This document shows, piece after piece, positions 8,295-17,060 of a stretch of DNA of 64,000 nucleotides (the first letter of the stretch is position 1; every line of letters begins with the position of its first letter). This DNA is from Marilutibacter penaei (GTDB lineage: Bacteria; Pseudomonadota; Gammaproteobacteria; Xanthomonadales; Xanthomonadaceae): the NCBI RefSeq assembly GCF_014145395.1, contig NZ_JACHTE010000005.1:124001-188000 (forward strand), written 5' to 3'. The notes under the pieces are model-generated. The model had not been told where the DNA came from and did not search any database. It was given only the letters and a program-made list of their open reading frames with translations. The position numbers and the translations under genes are program-made.

Positions 8295-10058
8295 ATGCCT
8301 GCCACGCCCACCCCGCCCGACTCCAGCCCCGACACCGCCGGCACGGCCCCGGTCAAGCAGGACTTCATCCGCCAGATCGTCCGCGACGACCTCGCCAGCG
8401 GCAAGCACGCGGCGATCCGCACGCGTTTCCCCCCCGAGCCGAATGGCTACCTGCACATCGGCCACGCCAAGGCGATCTGCCTGGACTTCGGCATCGCGCA
8501 GGAGTTCGGTGGCACCTGCAACCTGCGCTTCGACGACACCAACCCGGTGAAGGAAGACCCGGAGTACGTGCGTGCGATCCAGGAAGACGTGCGCTGGCTG
8601 GGATTCGAGTGGAACGACCTGCGTCATTCTTCCGATTACTTCGAGGTCTACTGCCTCGCCGCGGAGAAGCTGATCCGCCAGGGCGATGCCTTCGTCTGCG
8701 ACCTGTCCGCCGACGAAGTGCGCGCCTACCGTGGCACGCTGACCGAACCGGGCCGCAACTCGCCATACCGCGACCGCCCGGTCGAGGAGAACCTCGACCT
8801 GTTCCGCCGCATGCGCGCGGGCGAGTTCCCGGACGGCGCGCGGACGCTGCGGGCGAAGATCGACATGGCCAGCGGCAACATCAACCTGCGCGACCCGGCG
8901 CTGTACCGGATCAAGCACGTGCCCCACCCGATCGCCGGCGCCGGATGGTGCATCTACCCGATGTACGACTACGCGCACTCGCTGGGCGACGCCGTCGAAG
9001 GCATCACCCATTCGCTATGCACGCTGGAGTTCGAGGACCACCGTCCACTCTACGACTGGTGCGTGGAGAAGGTCGACCTGGCCGGCAACCCCGACCTGCT
9101 GAAGCCGCTGACCGACAACGGGCTGCCGCTGGAGGCGGCGAAGCCGCGCCAGATCGAGTTCTCGCGCGCCAACATCAACTACACGGTGATGAGCAAGCGC
9201 AAGTTGATGGCGCTGGTGCAGGCCGGGCTGGTCGATGGCTGGGACGACCCGCGCATGCCCACCCTGCAGGGCATCCGCCGCCGCGGCTATACCCCGGCGT
9301 CGCTGCGCCTGTTCGTGGAGCGCCTGGGCATCAGCAAGCAGAATTCGCTGATCGACTACTCGGTGCTCGAAGGGTGCCTGCGCGAGGACCTCGACGCCGC
9401 CGCGCCGCGCCGGATGGCGGTGGTCGAACCGCTGAAGCTGGTGATCACCAATCTGCCGGACGGCCACGAGGAAGCGCTGGAGTTCCCCAACCACCCCAAG
9501 GACGAACGCTTCGGCAACCGCACGGTGCCGTTTTCGAACGTGCTGTGGATCGACCGCGAAGACTTCGCCGAAGTCCCGCCGAAAGGCTTCAAACGCCTGG
9601 TGCCGGGCGGCGAAGTGCGCCTGCGCGGCGCGGGCATCGTCCGCTGCGACGAGGTCATCAAGGACGCCAGCGGCAACGTGGTCGAACTGCGCGGCACCCT
9701 CGACCCCGAGTCGCGCCCGGGCATGGAAGGCGCGAACCGCAAGATCAAGGGCACCATCCACTGGGTCAGCGCCGCGCACGCCGTCCAGGCCGAGATCCGC
9801 CTGTACGACCGCCTGTTCGACGTCCCCGACCCAGATGACGACACGGATGGCAAGACCTACCAGGACCACCTCAATCCCGATTCGCGACGCACCGTGACCG
9901 GCTACGTGGAGCCCGCGGCGGCCGACGCAGGCCCCGAACAGCATTTCCAGTTCGAACGGACCGGCTACTTCGTCACCGATCGCAAGGACCACCGCGCGGA
10001 CGCACCGGTGTTCAATCGCGCGGTCACCCTGCGTGACACCTGGGCCAACAAGGACTGA
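8295..10058 (+). CDS. glnS: Glutaminyl-tRNA synthetase
   Basis: GlnRS charges tRNA-Gln with glutamine. The 587-residue protein carries the class I signatures: [13 protein letters not shown] (HIGH at residues 54-57) and MSKRK near residue 299, with the DDTNP motif of the GlnRS/GluRS group between them. The C-terminal half is the two-lobed beta-barrel anticodon-binding region, with [14 protein letters not shown] near the end. The first 20 residues are a Pro/Thr/Ser-rich extension. A TAGACT hexamer at 8256-8261 could be the -10 box, but no good -35 is seen. The presence of glnS fits a gammaproteobacterium, which charges tRNA-Gln directly. Confidence 0.97.
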   Translation: MPATPTPPDSSPDTAGTAPVKQDFIRQIVRDDLASGKHAAIRTRFPPEPNGYLHIGHAKAICLDFGIAQEFGGTCNLRFDDTNPVKEDPEYVRAIQEDVRWLGFEWNDLRHSSDYFEVYCLAAEKLIRQGDAFVCDLSADEVRAYRGTLTEPGRNSPYRDRPVEENLDLFRRMRAGEFPDGARTLRAKIDMASGNINLRDPALYRIKHVPHPIAGAGWCIYPMYDYAHSLGDAVEGITHSLCTLEFEDHRPLYDWCVEKVDLAGNPDLLKPLTDNGLPLEAAKPRQIEFSRANINYTVMSKRKLMALVQAGLVDGWDDPRMPTLQGIRRRGYTPASLRLFVERLGISKQNSLIDYSVLEGCLREDLDAAAPRRMAVVEPLKLVITNLPDGHEEALEFPNHPKDERFGNRTVPFSNVLWIDREDFAEVPPKGFKRLVPGGEVRLRGAGIVRCDEVIKDASGNVVELRGTLDPESRPGMEGANRKIKGTIHWVSAAHAVQAEIRLYDRLFDVPDPDDDTDGKTYQDHLNPDSRRTVTGYVEPAAADAGPEQHFQFERTGYFVTDRKDHRADAPVFNRAVTLRDTWANKD

Positions 10059-10127
10059 ACAGCCGCTGCGACGTTGACGCCGACTGGCGTACCCTGCCCG
10101 CACGCACGGACCCTTCCGGAGGCCGCC

Positions 10128-10649
10128 ATGGCTGTTGACCGCGTTTCGCTCCTGACCCGGCTCGCATTCCTCGCGGGCCTCGCCCTGGCCGTCGGGCTTG
10201 CCGCCTGCGCGCCCGCCGTGGACAGCACGCCCCCCACGGCGCCGGCCGCGCCTGTCGCGACAGCGGCGACGTCGGACGCGGTTCCCGAACGCCCCGCGCC
10301 CGGGGCCGGACAGGCCTTGCCTCCAGCGCGCGCACCCGGCGAGGAGGTCGCCCCCGGCGCCGCGACACCGGGCGTCGGCGAAGAGGTCTCCGCGCCCATC
10401 GGAGCCGCCGTGAAGCTCGACATGAGCTGCAGCACGAACGCCGATTGCACCGTCAAGGACGTTGGCAACTGCTGCGGCTACTACCCCGCCTGCGTCAACA
10501 AGGGCAGTCCCACCGACCCGGCCGCGGTCAAGGCGGCGTGCGAGGCATCGGGGATGATGGCGACCTGCGGCTTCCGCGAGATCCAGGCCTGCCAGTGCGT
10601 CCAGGGGCGCTGCGAAGCGCAGGACAGCGACGTCCCCCAACTGCAGTAA
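10128..10649 (+). CDS. Cys-rich lipoprotein of unknown function
   Basis: A 173-residue predicted lipoprotein. The ATG at 10128 has CGGAGG upstream and starts a signal peptide ending in the lipobox LAAC. A long Pro/Ala/Thr-rich linker follows to about residue 95. The last 70 residues hold a compact Cys-rich module: SCSTNADC, GNCCGYYPAC, AACEASGM, then CGFREIQACQCVQGRCE. Ten or so cysteines so close together suggest a disulfide-locked periplasmic domain rather than a metal cluster; the SC...C...CCGY..AC layout is reminiscent of small secreted knots, without a family I can name. Its stop is five bases before the deaminase start, so the two are probably cotranscribed. Confidence 0.72.
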   Translation: MAVDRVSLLTRLAFLAGLALAVGLAACAPAVDSTPPTAPAAPVATAATSDAVPERPAPGAGQALPPARAPGEEVAPGAATPGVGEEVSAPIGAAVKLDMSCSTNADCTVKDVGNCCGYYPACVNKGSPTDPAAVKAACEASGMMATCGFREIQACQCVQGRCEAQDSDVPQLQ

Positions 10650-10653
10650 GCCG

Positions 10654-11229
10654 ATGCTCTACGCCCAGGTCCACCTGACCCTGCCCGCCTGGGTCCACGA
10701 GCGCGTGGACACCGGCCCGGCCTACCCCGGCGACGACGACAAGATCGCGCTGGCGATCAGCCTGTCCCGCCTCAACATCGATGCCGGGAGCGGCGGGCCG
10801 TTCGGCGCCGCGGTATTCGGTCCGGACGACCGCATCGTCGCCGTCGGCGTCAACCGCGTGCTGCCGCACACCTGTTCGGTCGCGCACGCGGAAACGATGG
10901 CCTACATGCTGGCGCAGCAACGCACCCAGCGCGCGCGCCTGAACCGCGATGCCGACGACCGCCCCTGCGGCCCGGTCACGCTGGCGACGTCCTCGCAACC
11001 CTGCTGCCAGTGCTATGGGGCGACCGTCTGGGCCGGCATCGACCGGCTTCTGATCGGCGCCCGCAGCGAGGACGTGCAGTCGCTCACGGCGTTCGACGAG
11101 GGCCCGTTGCCGGCGGACTGGATCGGCGAGTTGAACCGCCGTGGCATCGACGTGGTCCGCGACCTCCAGCGCGACGCCGCATGCGACGTGCTGCGCGCCT
11201 ATGGCGAGTCCGGCGCTCCCCGCTACTGA
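10654..11229 (+). CDS. Zinc-dependent nucleoside/nucleobase deaminase family protein
   Basis: A 191-residue cytidine-deaminase-fold protein. The two zinc motifs are clear: HAE at residues 78-80 and PCCQC at 116-120 (the PCxxC motif, Cys117 and Cys120). GGPFGAAVF before the HAE matches the CMP/dCMP and guanine deaminase superfamily. The protein is longer than TadA (about 160) and lacks its tRNA-binding arginine-rich end, so guanine deaminase-like or an uncharacterised base deaminase is more likely. There is no clear ribosome site; translation is probably coupled to the lipoprotein gene before it. The rlmM gene starts 9 bases after its stop. Confidence 0.8.
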   Translation: MLYAQVHLTLPAWVHERVDTGPAYPGDDDKIALAISLSRLNIDAGSGGPFGAAVFGPDDRIVAVGVNRVLPHTCSVAHAETMAYMLAQQRTQRARLNRDADDRPCGPVTLATSSQPCCQCYGATVWAGIDRLLIGARSEDVQSLTAFDEGPLPADWIGELNRRGIDVVRDLQRDAACDVLRAYGESGAPRY

Positions 11230-11237
11230 CGCCCCAC

Positions 11238-12338
11238 ATGGACCTCCGACCCGACGCTCTCGACGGCCCTCGCGCGGACGCGCTGTTCTGCCACTGCCGC
11301 GCCGGTTTCGAGCCCGAACTCGCCGCCGAGCTCACCGCGCGCGCCGCGCTGCTCGGCCACGCCGGCTACGCCCGCACCGAACGCGACAGTGGCTTCGTCC
11401 AGTTCATCAGCGACACCGCCCCCGCACTGGCACGGGCGCTGCCGTTCGCGGAGCTCGTCTTCGCACGGCAGAAGCTGCTGCGCCTCGCGGAGCTGAGCGC
11501 CCTGGACCCGAGCGACCGGATCGCACCGATCCTGGCCGCCCTGGAGGGGGCCGCGGTGCGGCGCGACGGCCAACCGCCCTTCGGGGAGCTGCAGGTGGAG
11601 CACCCGGACTCGGACGCCTCCCGCCCGCTGTCCGGCCTGGCCCGCAGCTTTGGCAACGCGCTTCGACCGGCCCTGCGCAAGGCCGGCTGGCTCTCGGCCC
11701 GGGATGTGCCGCACCGGCCCCGGTTGCACGTGGTCTTCCTCGACGGCAAACACGCCCTGCTCGCCCGCAGCCATCCCGGGGACAGCGCGCCCTGGCCCGG
11801 AGGCATCCCGCGCCTGCGCATGCATCACGAAGCGCCCAGCCGCTCCGCGCTCAAGCTCGAAGAGGCCCTCGCCGTACTGATGGATGCGGACGAGCGCCGG
11901 GAGCTGCTTCGCGATGGCCTCACCGGCGCCGACCTCGGGGCCGCACCCGGCGGCTGGACCTGGGTCATGCTTCGCAAGGGCCTGCACATGACCGCGATCG
12001 ACAATGGTCCCCTGCGAGGCCATCTGTTCGACACGGGCCGCCTCGAGCACCTGCGTGCCGATGGCTTTCGATGGCACCCCCCGCAGCCGCTGGACTGGAT
12101 GGTCTGCGACATGGTCGAGCAGCCGCGCCGCGTCGCCGAGCGCATGGCGACCTGGTTCCACGAAGGCTGGTGCCGGCAAGCCATCTTCAACCTCAAGCTG
12201 CCGATGAAAAAACGCTGGGACGAAACGCGCCTCTGCCTCGACCTGTTCGAAGCGCAGGCAGGCCGTCCCCTGCACATACGCGCACGCCAGCTGTATCACG
12301 ATCGCGAAGAGATCACCGTCTTCGCGCGGCCGCGCTGA
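11238..12338 (+). CDS. rlmM: 23S rRNA C2498 2'-O-ribose methyltransferase
   Basis: RlmM methylates the ribose of C2498 in 23S rRNA. The 366-residue protein has an N-terminal THUMP-like RNA-binding region and a C-terminal Rossmann methyltransferase domain with the SAM motif DLGAAPGGWTW and the later DWMVCDMVEQP and FNLKLPMKKRW segments typical of RlmM; the K-D-K-E set of 2'-O methyltransferases is thus likely present. The ATG at 11238 is close behind the deaminase gene, suggesting one transcription unit with it and the Cys-rich lipoprotein. Length agrees with the E. coli protein (366). Confidence 0.95.
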   Translation: MDLRPDALDGPRADALFCHCRAGFEPELAAELTARAALLGHAGYARTERDSGFVQFISDTAPALARALPFAELVFARQKLLRLAELSALDPSDRIAPILAALEGAAVRRDGQPPFGELQVEHPDSDASRPLSGLARSFGNALRPALRKAGWLSARDVPHRPRLHVVFLDGKHALLARSHPGDSAPWPGGIPRLRMHHEAPSRSALKLEEALAVLMDADERRELLRDGLTGADLGAAPGGWTWVMLRKGLHMTAIDNGPLRGHLFDTGRLEHLRADGFRWHPPQPLDWMVCDMVEQPRRVAERMATWFHEGWCRQAIFNLKLPMKKRWDETRLCLDLFEAQAGRPLHIRARQLYHDREEITVFARPR

Positions 12339-12389
12339 ACGCAAGCCGTCCAGTGCCGCCGGCCACGTTCATCCCCGGTTCCGCAATTT

Positions 12390-12412
12390 GACGCGGACTT
12401 GATAGCCGCGTC
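12390..12412. promoter_or_regulatory. Inverted repeat upstream of the EF-hand gene
   Basis: GACGCGG (12390-12396) and CCGCGTC (12406-12412) form a 7-bp inverted repeat with a 9-base spacer. A TTGACG hexamer (12388-12393) overlaps the left arm, so this could be an operator over a -35 box. No good -10 box is found at the right distance, so it could equally be the rlmM terminator. Confidence 0.3.
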
Positions 12413-12452
12413 CCCAGCATCGGTCCCGACCCAACCAGAAAGGAGCCGTGCC

Positions 12453-13217
12453 ATGCGAGTCCCCGCCCTGCGAGTCGATGGCCCCAGCGCCCGCCGCGCC
12501 CTCCTGGCCGTGGCACTGGCGACATGTATCGCCCCGGCCGTCGCGCAACAGGTGCAGTCAGAGGTCGAGGCGAAGGTGGAAGCCGGGCAAGACGCCGAGA
12601 TCGCGGTCGCCGAGGCGCGTGCGGCGCGCCATCAGGCCGCGGTCGCGCAGGAAGCCGCGCAGGCCGCTGCGGAGACCCGCGATGCGGGCGCGACAACCGT
12701 CGAAGGCGCGATCGCAGCGCGCAGCACCGCGCATACCGCCGACCTGTCGTCGGCCAATGCGCTGGAAGCCGCGAACGAGGCGGTGAACGCGGCCAACCGT
12801 GCGTTGACCGCGGAAACGGTTGCGCAACGCGGTGCCAATCCGGTCGCAGCCGCCGAAGATGCACGCCAGGCCGCCAACGAGGCAGCGAACGCCACCGCCG
12901 CTGCGATCCTGGCCACCTCCCAGGCCCGCTCGGCGGCCGAGGCCACCGCGCTCGCCACGACTGCGGCACCTGCCGCCACCGCCCCGCTCCCTGAGCCGGT
13001 GGCGCCCCAACTGACGGTGCGTTCGCTTCCGTCCGGCCAGGCGGTGGACATTCCGGCCGCCGACTTCGGCACGCTGGATCGCGATGGCGACCAGTGGCTG
13101 GATCCGGCCGAAGCGTCCACGCATGTCGCTGTCGCGCATCATTTCGAGCGCATCGACGCAGACCGCGATGGTCGGTTGTCCGCAGGCGAATTCGAGGACT
13201 GGGCGAACGTGCGCTGA
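12453..13217 (+). CDS. Exported Ala-rich protein with two EF-hands
   Basis: A 254-residue predicted periplasmic protein. The ATG at 12453 follows AAGGAG and starts a signal peptide ending near AVAQQ. Residues about 30-185 are almost entirely Ala, Glu, Asn, Thr and Arg in a helical pattern with few breaks, likely a long helix or coiled coil. After a Pro-rich hinge, two canonical calcium loops close the protein: residues 209-220 (DRDGDQWLDPAE) and 235-246 (DADRDGRLSAGE), each with acidic residues at loop positions 1, 3, 5 and Glu at 12. A calcium-responsive envelope protein is a fair inference; its partner is unknown. It ends at a strong hairpin. Confidence 0.8.
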   Translation: MRVPALRVDGPSARRALLAVALATCIAPAVAQQVQSEVEAKVEAGQDAEIAVAEARAARHQAAVAQEAAQAAAETRDAGATTVEGAIAARSTAHTADLSSANALEAANEAVNAANRALTAETVAQRGANPVAAAEDARQAANEAANATAAAILATSQARSAAEATALATTAAPAATAPLPEPVAPQLTVRSLPSGQAVDIPAADFGTLDRDGDQWLDPAEASTHVAVAHHFERIDADRDGRLSAGEFEDWANVR

Positions 13218-13226
13218 GCGCCACCG

Positions 13227-13257
13227 GCGGGACGCGTCCCGGGAGGACGTGTCCCGC
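13227..13257. terminator. Bidirectional hairpin between convergent genes
   Basis: GCGGGACGCGTCC (13227-13239) pairs with GGACGTGTCCCGC (13245-13257) in 12 of 13 positions around a 5-base loop. It lies between the EF-hand gene and the opposing ubiquinone hydroxylase gene. No T-run, so its role as terminator rests on position and stem strength. Confidence 0.6.
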
Positions 13258-13301
13258 TGGAACGACCCGCGTTTAGTGCCTCGCGGCCACAGGCCCCATG
13301 A

Positions 13302-14489
13302 TCAAAGGCCGGCCGCACGCCGCCACAGGGCGTGGGTGATCGGAGGGAACCGCCCGACCAGGCCCATGGCGGGACCCCGCAACAGGGTCGGCACCAGGGC
13401 CTCGTTGGAGAACACCCGGTTGAGACCATCGAAGGCGTGCGCGGCCAGCGCGTTTTCACTGCGGCGCGTGCGGGCCCAGCGCGCGAGACGCGAGGCCGAG
13501 CCGATCTCCAGGCCCCTGCGGGTCGCGCCGCGGAGCGAGGCACGGAGGCTCGAGACATCCCGCAGGCCCAGGTTCACGCCCTGGCCCGCAAGGGGATGGA
13601 CGACGTGCGCGGCATCGCCGAGCAATGCCACGCGCCCCGCGACACAGGCCTCGGCCAGCTGGCGTTTCAGCGGGAACGCCACGCGTTTCGATACCGCCTG
13701 GACGGGCCCCGGCGGTCCGTCGAAGGCGCGTTCAAGCTCGTTGAGGAATGCACTCTCGTCGACATCGCGCAGCCTCAGGGCCTCGGATTCGGGCAGCGTC
13801 CAGACGATCGAGCTGCGCCGGCCCCCGTGCCCGGCGAACGGCAGGAAGGCGAGTGGGCCGGTGGGCAGGAACCGCTGCCAGCAGGTGTCGCCGTGCGGAT
13901 GGGCGTGGTCGACGAAGGCGACCAGCCCACTCTGTCCCGCATCGCGGGTCACCGTCTCGATGCCCGCGAGGCCACGCAGCTGCGAGTCGCCCCCATCGGC
14001 AGCCAGCACCAGCCGTGCGTGCACGCGCAGGCCCGACTCGAGCTGGAGCGTGGCATGGGTCGCATCCTGCTCCAGCATCGCGACCCGGTCCGGACAGTGC
14101 AGATCGACTCCCGCAGGCGCCAAGGCATGCCAGAGCCGGTCGACCAGCAACGCGTTCTCGACGATCCACCCGAGTTCGCGACGGGCGAACGCGTCGGCAT
14201 CGAACGCCAGCGGTGTGCCCCCGCCCGCGTCCCACACCCGCATCGAACGGTAGGGCTGGGCCCGGGACTCGCGCACCCCGCGCCAGACGCCGAGGTCGTC
14301 CAGCAAGGCGGCATTGTCGGGCGCGAAGGCATATACGCGCAGGTCCGGCGCTTCCGCACGCCAAGGCGCGGGCGGGCGGGCCTCCACCAGGGCGACGCGC
14401 AGGCCATCGCGCGCGCAGGCCAGGGCGGCGGTGGCGCCGACCACCCCAGCGCCCACCACCACGATGTCGTACAGGTCGCGGCGGCTCAT
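13302..14489 (-). CDS. FAD-dependent ubiquinone-ring hydroxylase (UbiI/UbiF/Coq6-like)
   Basis: A 395-residue flavin monooxygenase of the UbiH/Coq6 family, acting in ubiquinone synthesis. The N-terminal dinucleotide-binding motif is VVVGAGVVGATAALACARDG followed by VEA; the second FAD motif GDAAHVVHPLAGQGVNLGLRD is near residue 290. These enzymes hydroxylate the aromatic ring of prenylated quinone precursors at C1, C5 or C6; which position cannot be told from sequence alone. The ATG at 14489 overlaps the TGA of ubiH (ATGA), so translation is coupled and the pair probably works in the same pathway. The upstream in-frame extension is a shadow of ubiH. Confidence 0.9.
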   Translation of the reverse strand: MSRRDLYDIVVVGAGVVGATAALACARDGLRVALVEARPPAPWRAEAPDLRVYAFAPDNAALLDDLGVWRGVRESRAQPYRSMRVWDAGGGTPLAFDADAFARRELGWIVENALLVDRLWHALAPAGVDLHCPDRVAMLEQDATHATLQLESGLRVHARLVLAADGGDSQLRGLAGIETVTRDAGQSGLVAFVDHAHPHGDTCWQRFLPTGPLAFLPFAGHGGRRSSIVWTLPESEALRLRDVDESAFLNELERAFDGPPGPVQAVSKRVAFPLKRQLAEACVAGRVALLGDAAHVVHPLAGQGVNLGLRDVSSLRASLRGATRRGLEIGSASRLARWARTRRSENALAAHAFDGLNRVFSNEALVPTLLRGPAMGLVGRFPPITHALWRRAAGL

Positions 14490-15748
14490 GCCGGTGCCCG
14501 GCACAACGCCGGGACGTGGCCCCGGTATCCCAGCGCGCCCCCGACCAGGGCGGCCTGGACCGAAGGCACCCGCTCCAGTGCGAACAGACCCAGGCTGCGC
14601 AGCGGACGCAGCAACGGCGCCGGGTTCGCGCTCAACTTCGCCAGACCGTCCGACAAGGCCACGGTCTCCTCGCGATCGACATGCCGACGTTCCACATGCG
14701 AACGGAGCAGACCCGCCTCGCCACAATCGGCGGCGGGATCCCGCGCGCGCGCCTCGCCAATCAGCTCCGCGAGCGTGAGTGCGTCGCGCAGGCCCAGGTT
14801 GAAGCCCTGCGCGCCGATCGGATGGATGCTTTGGGCGGCGTTGCCCACCAGCACCGCGCGCGGAGCGACGGTGCGTTCGGCCAGCAGGCGGATCGCCGGG
14901 TACTGGCTCGGGCGTCCACAGGACAGGAAGCGTCCCACGCGCCAGCCAAAGGCTTCCTGCACGCGCTCGAGCAAGGCTGGCTCGGCCAGTCCGGCCACCG
15001 CCTCGGCCTCGTCACGTGCCACGCCATGGACCAATCCGAAGTGGCGGTCGCCGCGCGGCAACAGGGCGGTGGGTCCGTGCGCCCCCAGGCGCTCGTACGC
15101 GGTCCCGTCGGGGGCGCGTTCGGCACGCAGCCGGGTCACGAGCAGGGTCTGCTCATAGTCATGCAGGTCGCTGCCGATCCCGAGGGCCTCCCGGACCTGG
15201 CTGCGGGTGCCGTCCGCGGCCACGAGGAGCCGCGCGCGCAGCACCCGCTCCCCTCCCTGGTCGGCGACCCGGACCGCCCGCCAGGCCGCCGTGTCGCCCG
15301 CCTCAAGGCCCACGAAACGAACGGGGCGGTACCGCAGCAGGCCCGGGAGCTCCGCCAGCCGGGCCTCGAGCGCATCCCCGAAGTCCCGCGCAACCACGAC
15401 CTGCCCGAAGGCCTCGCGCCCATGGTCCGTCGCGTCCAGCAGGGCACGGCCGAGGTCGCCGCGACGGCTGATGTGTATGCGCTGGATGCGGCCCGTGGGG
15501 GCATGCAGCTTCTGCATCACGCCCAGCGCGGTGAGTGCGTTGACCGTGGCCTCGGCGAAGCTGAGGTTGCGCTCGTCGAACACCGCCGGAAGCGAGCCGG
15601 GCGGCGCCGCCTCGACCAGCCCCACGTCCACGCCCAGTCCGTCCAGGGCGATCGCCAGGCTCGCGCCCACCAGGCCGCCCCCCACGATCAGCACGTCATG
15701 GCAGGGGGTGTCGGCGGGCGCGTCGGTACTGGGGGGCATGTCGGGCAT
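14486..15748 (-). CDS. ubiH: 2-octaprenyl-6-methoxyphenol hydroxylase
   Basis: The 420-residue UbiH hydroxylates an aromatic carbon of the ubiquinone precursor. Motifs: FAD fold LIVGGGLVGASLAIALDGLG near residue 20, FDERNLSFAEATVNAL (the UbiH version of the RALALS region), and GNAAQSIHPIGAQGFNLGLRD near 290, which is closer to UbiH than to UbiF/UbiI. Start chosen at 15748 because AGGATCC lies just before it; ATG codons at 15739 and further upstream are alternatives. First gene of a two-gene operon with the hydroxylase that overlaps its stop. It is divergent from the membrane protein at 15878. Confidence 0.92.
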   Translation of the reverse strand: MPDMPPSTDAPADTPCHDVLIVGGGLVGASLAIALDGLGVDVGLVEAAPPGSLPAVFDERNLSFAEATVNALTALGVMQKLHAPTGRIQRIHISRRGDLGRALLDATDHGREAFGQVVVARDFGDALEARLAELPGLLRYRPVRFVGLEAGDTAAWRAVRVADQGGERVLRARLLVAADGTRSQVREALGIGSDLHDYEQTLLVTRLRAERAPDGTAYERLGAHGPTALLPRGDRHFGLVHGVARDEAEAVAGLAEPALLERVQEAFGWRVGRFLSCGRPSQYPAIRLLAERTVAPRAVLVGNAAQSIHPIGAQGFNLGLRDALTLAELIGEARARDPAADCGEAGLLRSHVERRHVDREETVALSDGLAKLSANPAPLLRPLRSLGLFALERVPSVQAALVGGALGYRGHVPALCRAPA

Positions 15749-15877
15749 GGATCCTGTGGAGACACGGAGGGCCGGCGACGGCCTGCGCGCCATGGTGCCA
15801 TGCAGCACGCCGCCGCGAGCGGCCCACCCTCTGCGCTATGCTATCCGCTTCCCACGTCCACGCCACGTCGTCGCACC

Positions 15878-16483
15878 ATGAACCGCAGCGCATCCCCCAC
15901 GACCGTCCCGTCCCGCGCATCCACGAACGGGATCTTCTCCGCCGGACCTCTGGTGCTTGCCGCGCTGATCCTCGGTGCCGCGCTGACCCGGGTCTTGCCG
16001 CATCCGCCCAACTTCTCGCCGGTGGTCGCGATCGCCTTGTTCGGCGGCGCCTACTTCGCCTCCCGCCAATGGGCGTTCATCGTCCCGCTCGCCGCGATGC
16101 TGCTGTCCGACCTCCTCCTCGCCACGATCAACGGCGGCCTCTACGCAAGCTGGTTCAGCGGCGCGGGCATCTGGCTGGGCTACGGCTGCGTCGCCGCGAT
16201 TACCGCGATCGGATTCGGCCTGCGCGGCAAGGTCGGCGGGGCCCGCGTGCTGGGGTTCGCGATCGGCACTTCGCTGCTGTTCTTCATCGTGAGCAATGCC
16301 GGCGCCTGGCTGACCGACCCCATGTATCCGAAAACACTGGGGGGACTGGGCCTCGCGTATGCCGCCGGCATCCCGTTCTTCCAGTGGACGGTCCTCGGTA
16401 CGCTGTTCTACGCAGCCGTGCTCTTCGGTGGTTTCGCGCTGCTGCGCAGCCGCCTGCCGGCCCTCCAGGCACGCACCGCCTGA
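15878..16483 (+). CDS. DUF6580-like membrane protein, candidate BtuM-type B12 transporter
   Basis: A 201-residue integral membrane protein with about five to six hydrophobic segments. The phrase LPHPPNFSPVVAIALFGG near residue 40 and LLSDLLLA near 77 are typical of DUF6580 proteins, which resemble the substrate-binding (S) components of ECF vitamin transporters. The BtuM group of solitary S-components, described from Gram-negative bacteria, transports cobalamin and is found beside B12 genes. Here the next gene, three bases after the stop, is a cobalamin adenosyltransferase, so a cobalamin role is a reasonable inference. A single Cys (Cys104) is present; whether it matches the decyanating Cys of BtuM cannot be settled by eye. 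A TATGCT hexamer near 15836 may be the -10 box. Confidence 0.7.
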   Translation: MNRSASPTTVPSRASTNGIFSAGPLVLAALILGAALTRVLPHPPNFSPVVAIALFGGAYFASRQWAFIVPLAAMLLSDLLLATINGGLYASWFSGAGIWLGYGCVAAITAIGFGLRGKVGGARVLGFAIGTSLLFFIVSNAGAWLTDPMYPKTLGGLGLAYAAGIPFFQWTVLGTLFYAAVLFGGFALLRSRLPALQARTA

Positions 16484-16486
16484 GCC

Positions 16487-17041
16487 ATGGGCAATCGCCT
16501 GTCCAGGATCTACACGCGCACCGGCGACGACGGCAGCACCGGACTGGGCGATGGCAGCCGTACCGGCAAGGATTCCGCGCGGGTCGCGGCCTATGGCACC
16601 GTGGACGAAGCCAACTCCTGCCTGGGCCTGCTGCTGGCCTGCGACCTCCCCGATGACGTGCGCGCACTGCTGACCGCTATCCAGCACCAGCTGTTCGACC
16701 TCGGCGGAGAACTGTGCATCCCCGGCCATGCGGCCATCGGCGCCGCGGACGTCGAGCGGCTCGAAGTGCATCTCGACCGCCTCAACGAGGACCTGCCGGC
16801 CCTGAAGGACTTCATCCTCCCCGGTGGCGGCGAGGCGGCAGCACGCTGCCATGTGGCCCGCACGGTGGTCCGTCGCGCCGAACGCGAAGCGGTGGCCCTG
16901 TCCCGGGTGGAAGACGTGCGCCCCGAGGCCGTGCATTACCTCAACCGCCTGTCGGACCTGCTGTTCGTGCTGGCCCGCGTACTCGCCCGGGCCAGCGGGC
17001 ACGGCGAGGTGCTCTGGAACCACGAGCGGCGCAGGGCCTGA
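16487..17041 (+). CDS. PduO-type cob(I)alamin adenosyltransferase
   Basis: This 184-residue enzyme transfers the adenosyl group of ATP to cob(I)alamin to make coenzyme B12. Family signatures are clear: RIYTRTGDDGSTGL at the N-terminus (ATP-binding loop), GTVDEANSCLG, HQLFDLGGEL, and near the C-terminus the helix with RRAEREAV and YLNRLSDLLFVLAR. The protein has the usual length of the human MMAB/PduO group. Its start is three bases after the BtuM-like gene, so the two are likely translated from one message and should act in the same salvage path. Cytoplasmic. Confidence 0.95.
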   Translation: MGNRLSRIYTRTGDDGSTGLGDGSRTGKDSARVAAYGTVDEANSCLGLLLACDLPDDVRALLTAIQHQLFDLGGELCIPGHAAIGAADVERLEVHLDRLNEDLPALKDFILPGGGEAAARCHVARTVVRRAEREAVALSRVEDVRPEAVHYLNRLSDLLFVLARVLARASGHGEVLWNHERRRA

Positions 17042-17060
17042 CCGGCGCGGGGTGGACCCA

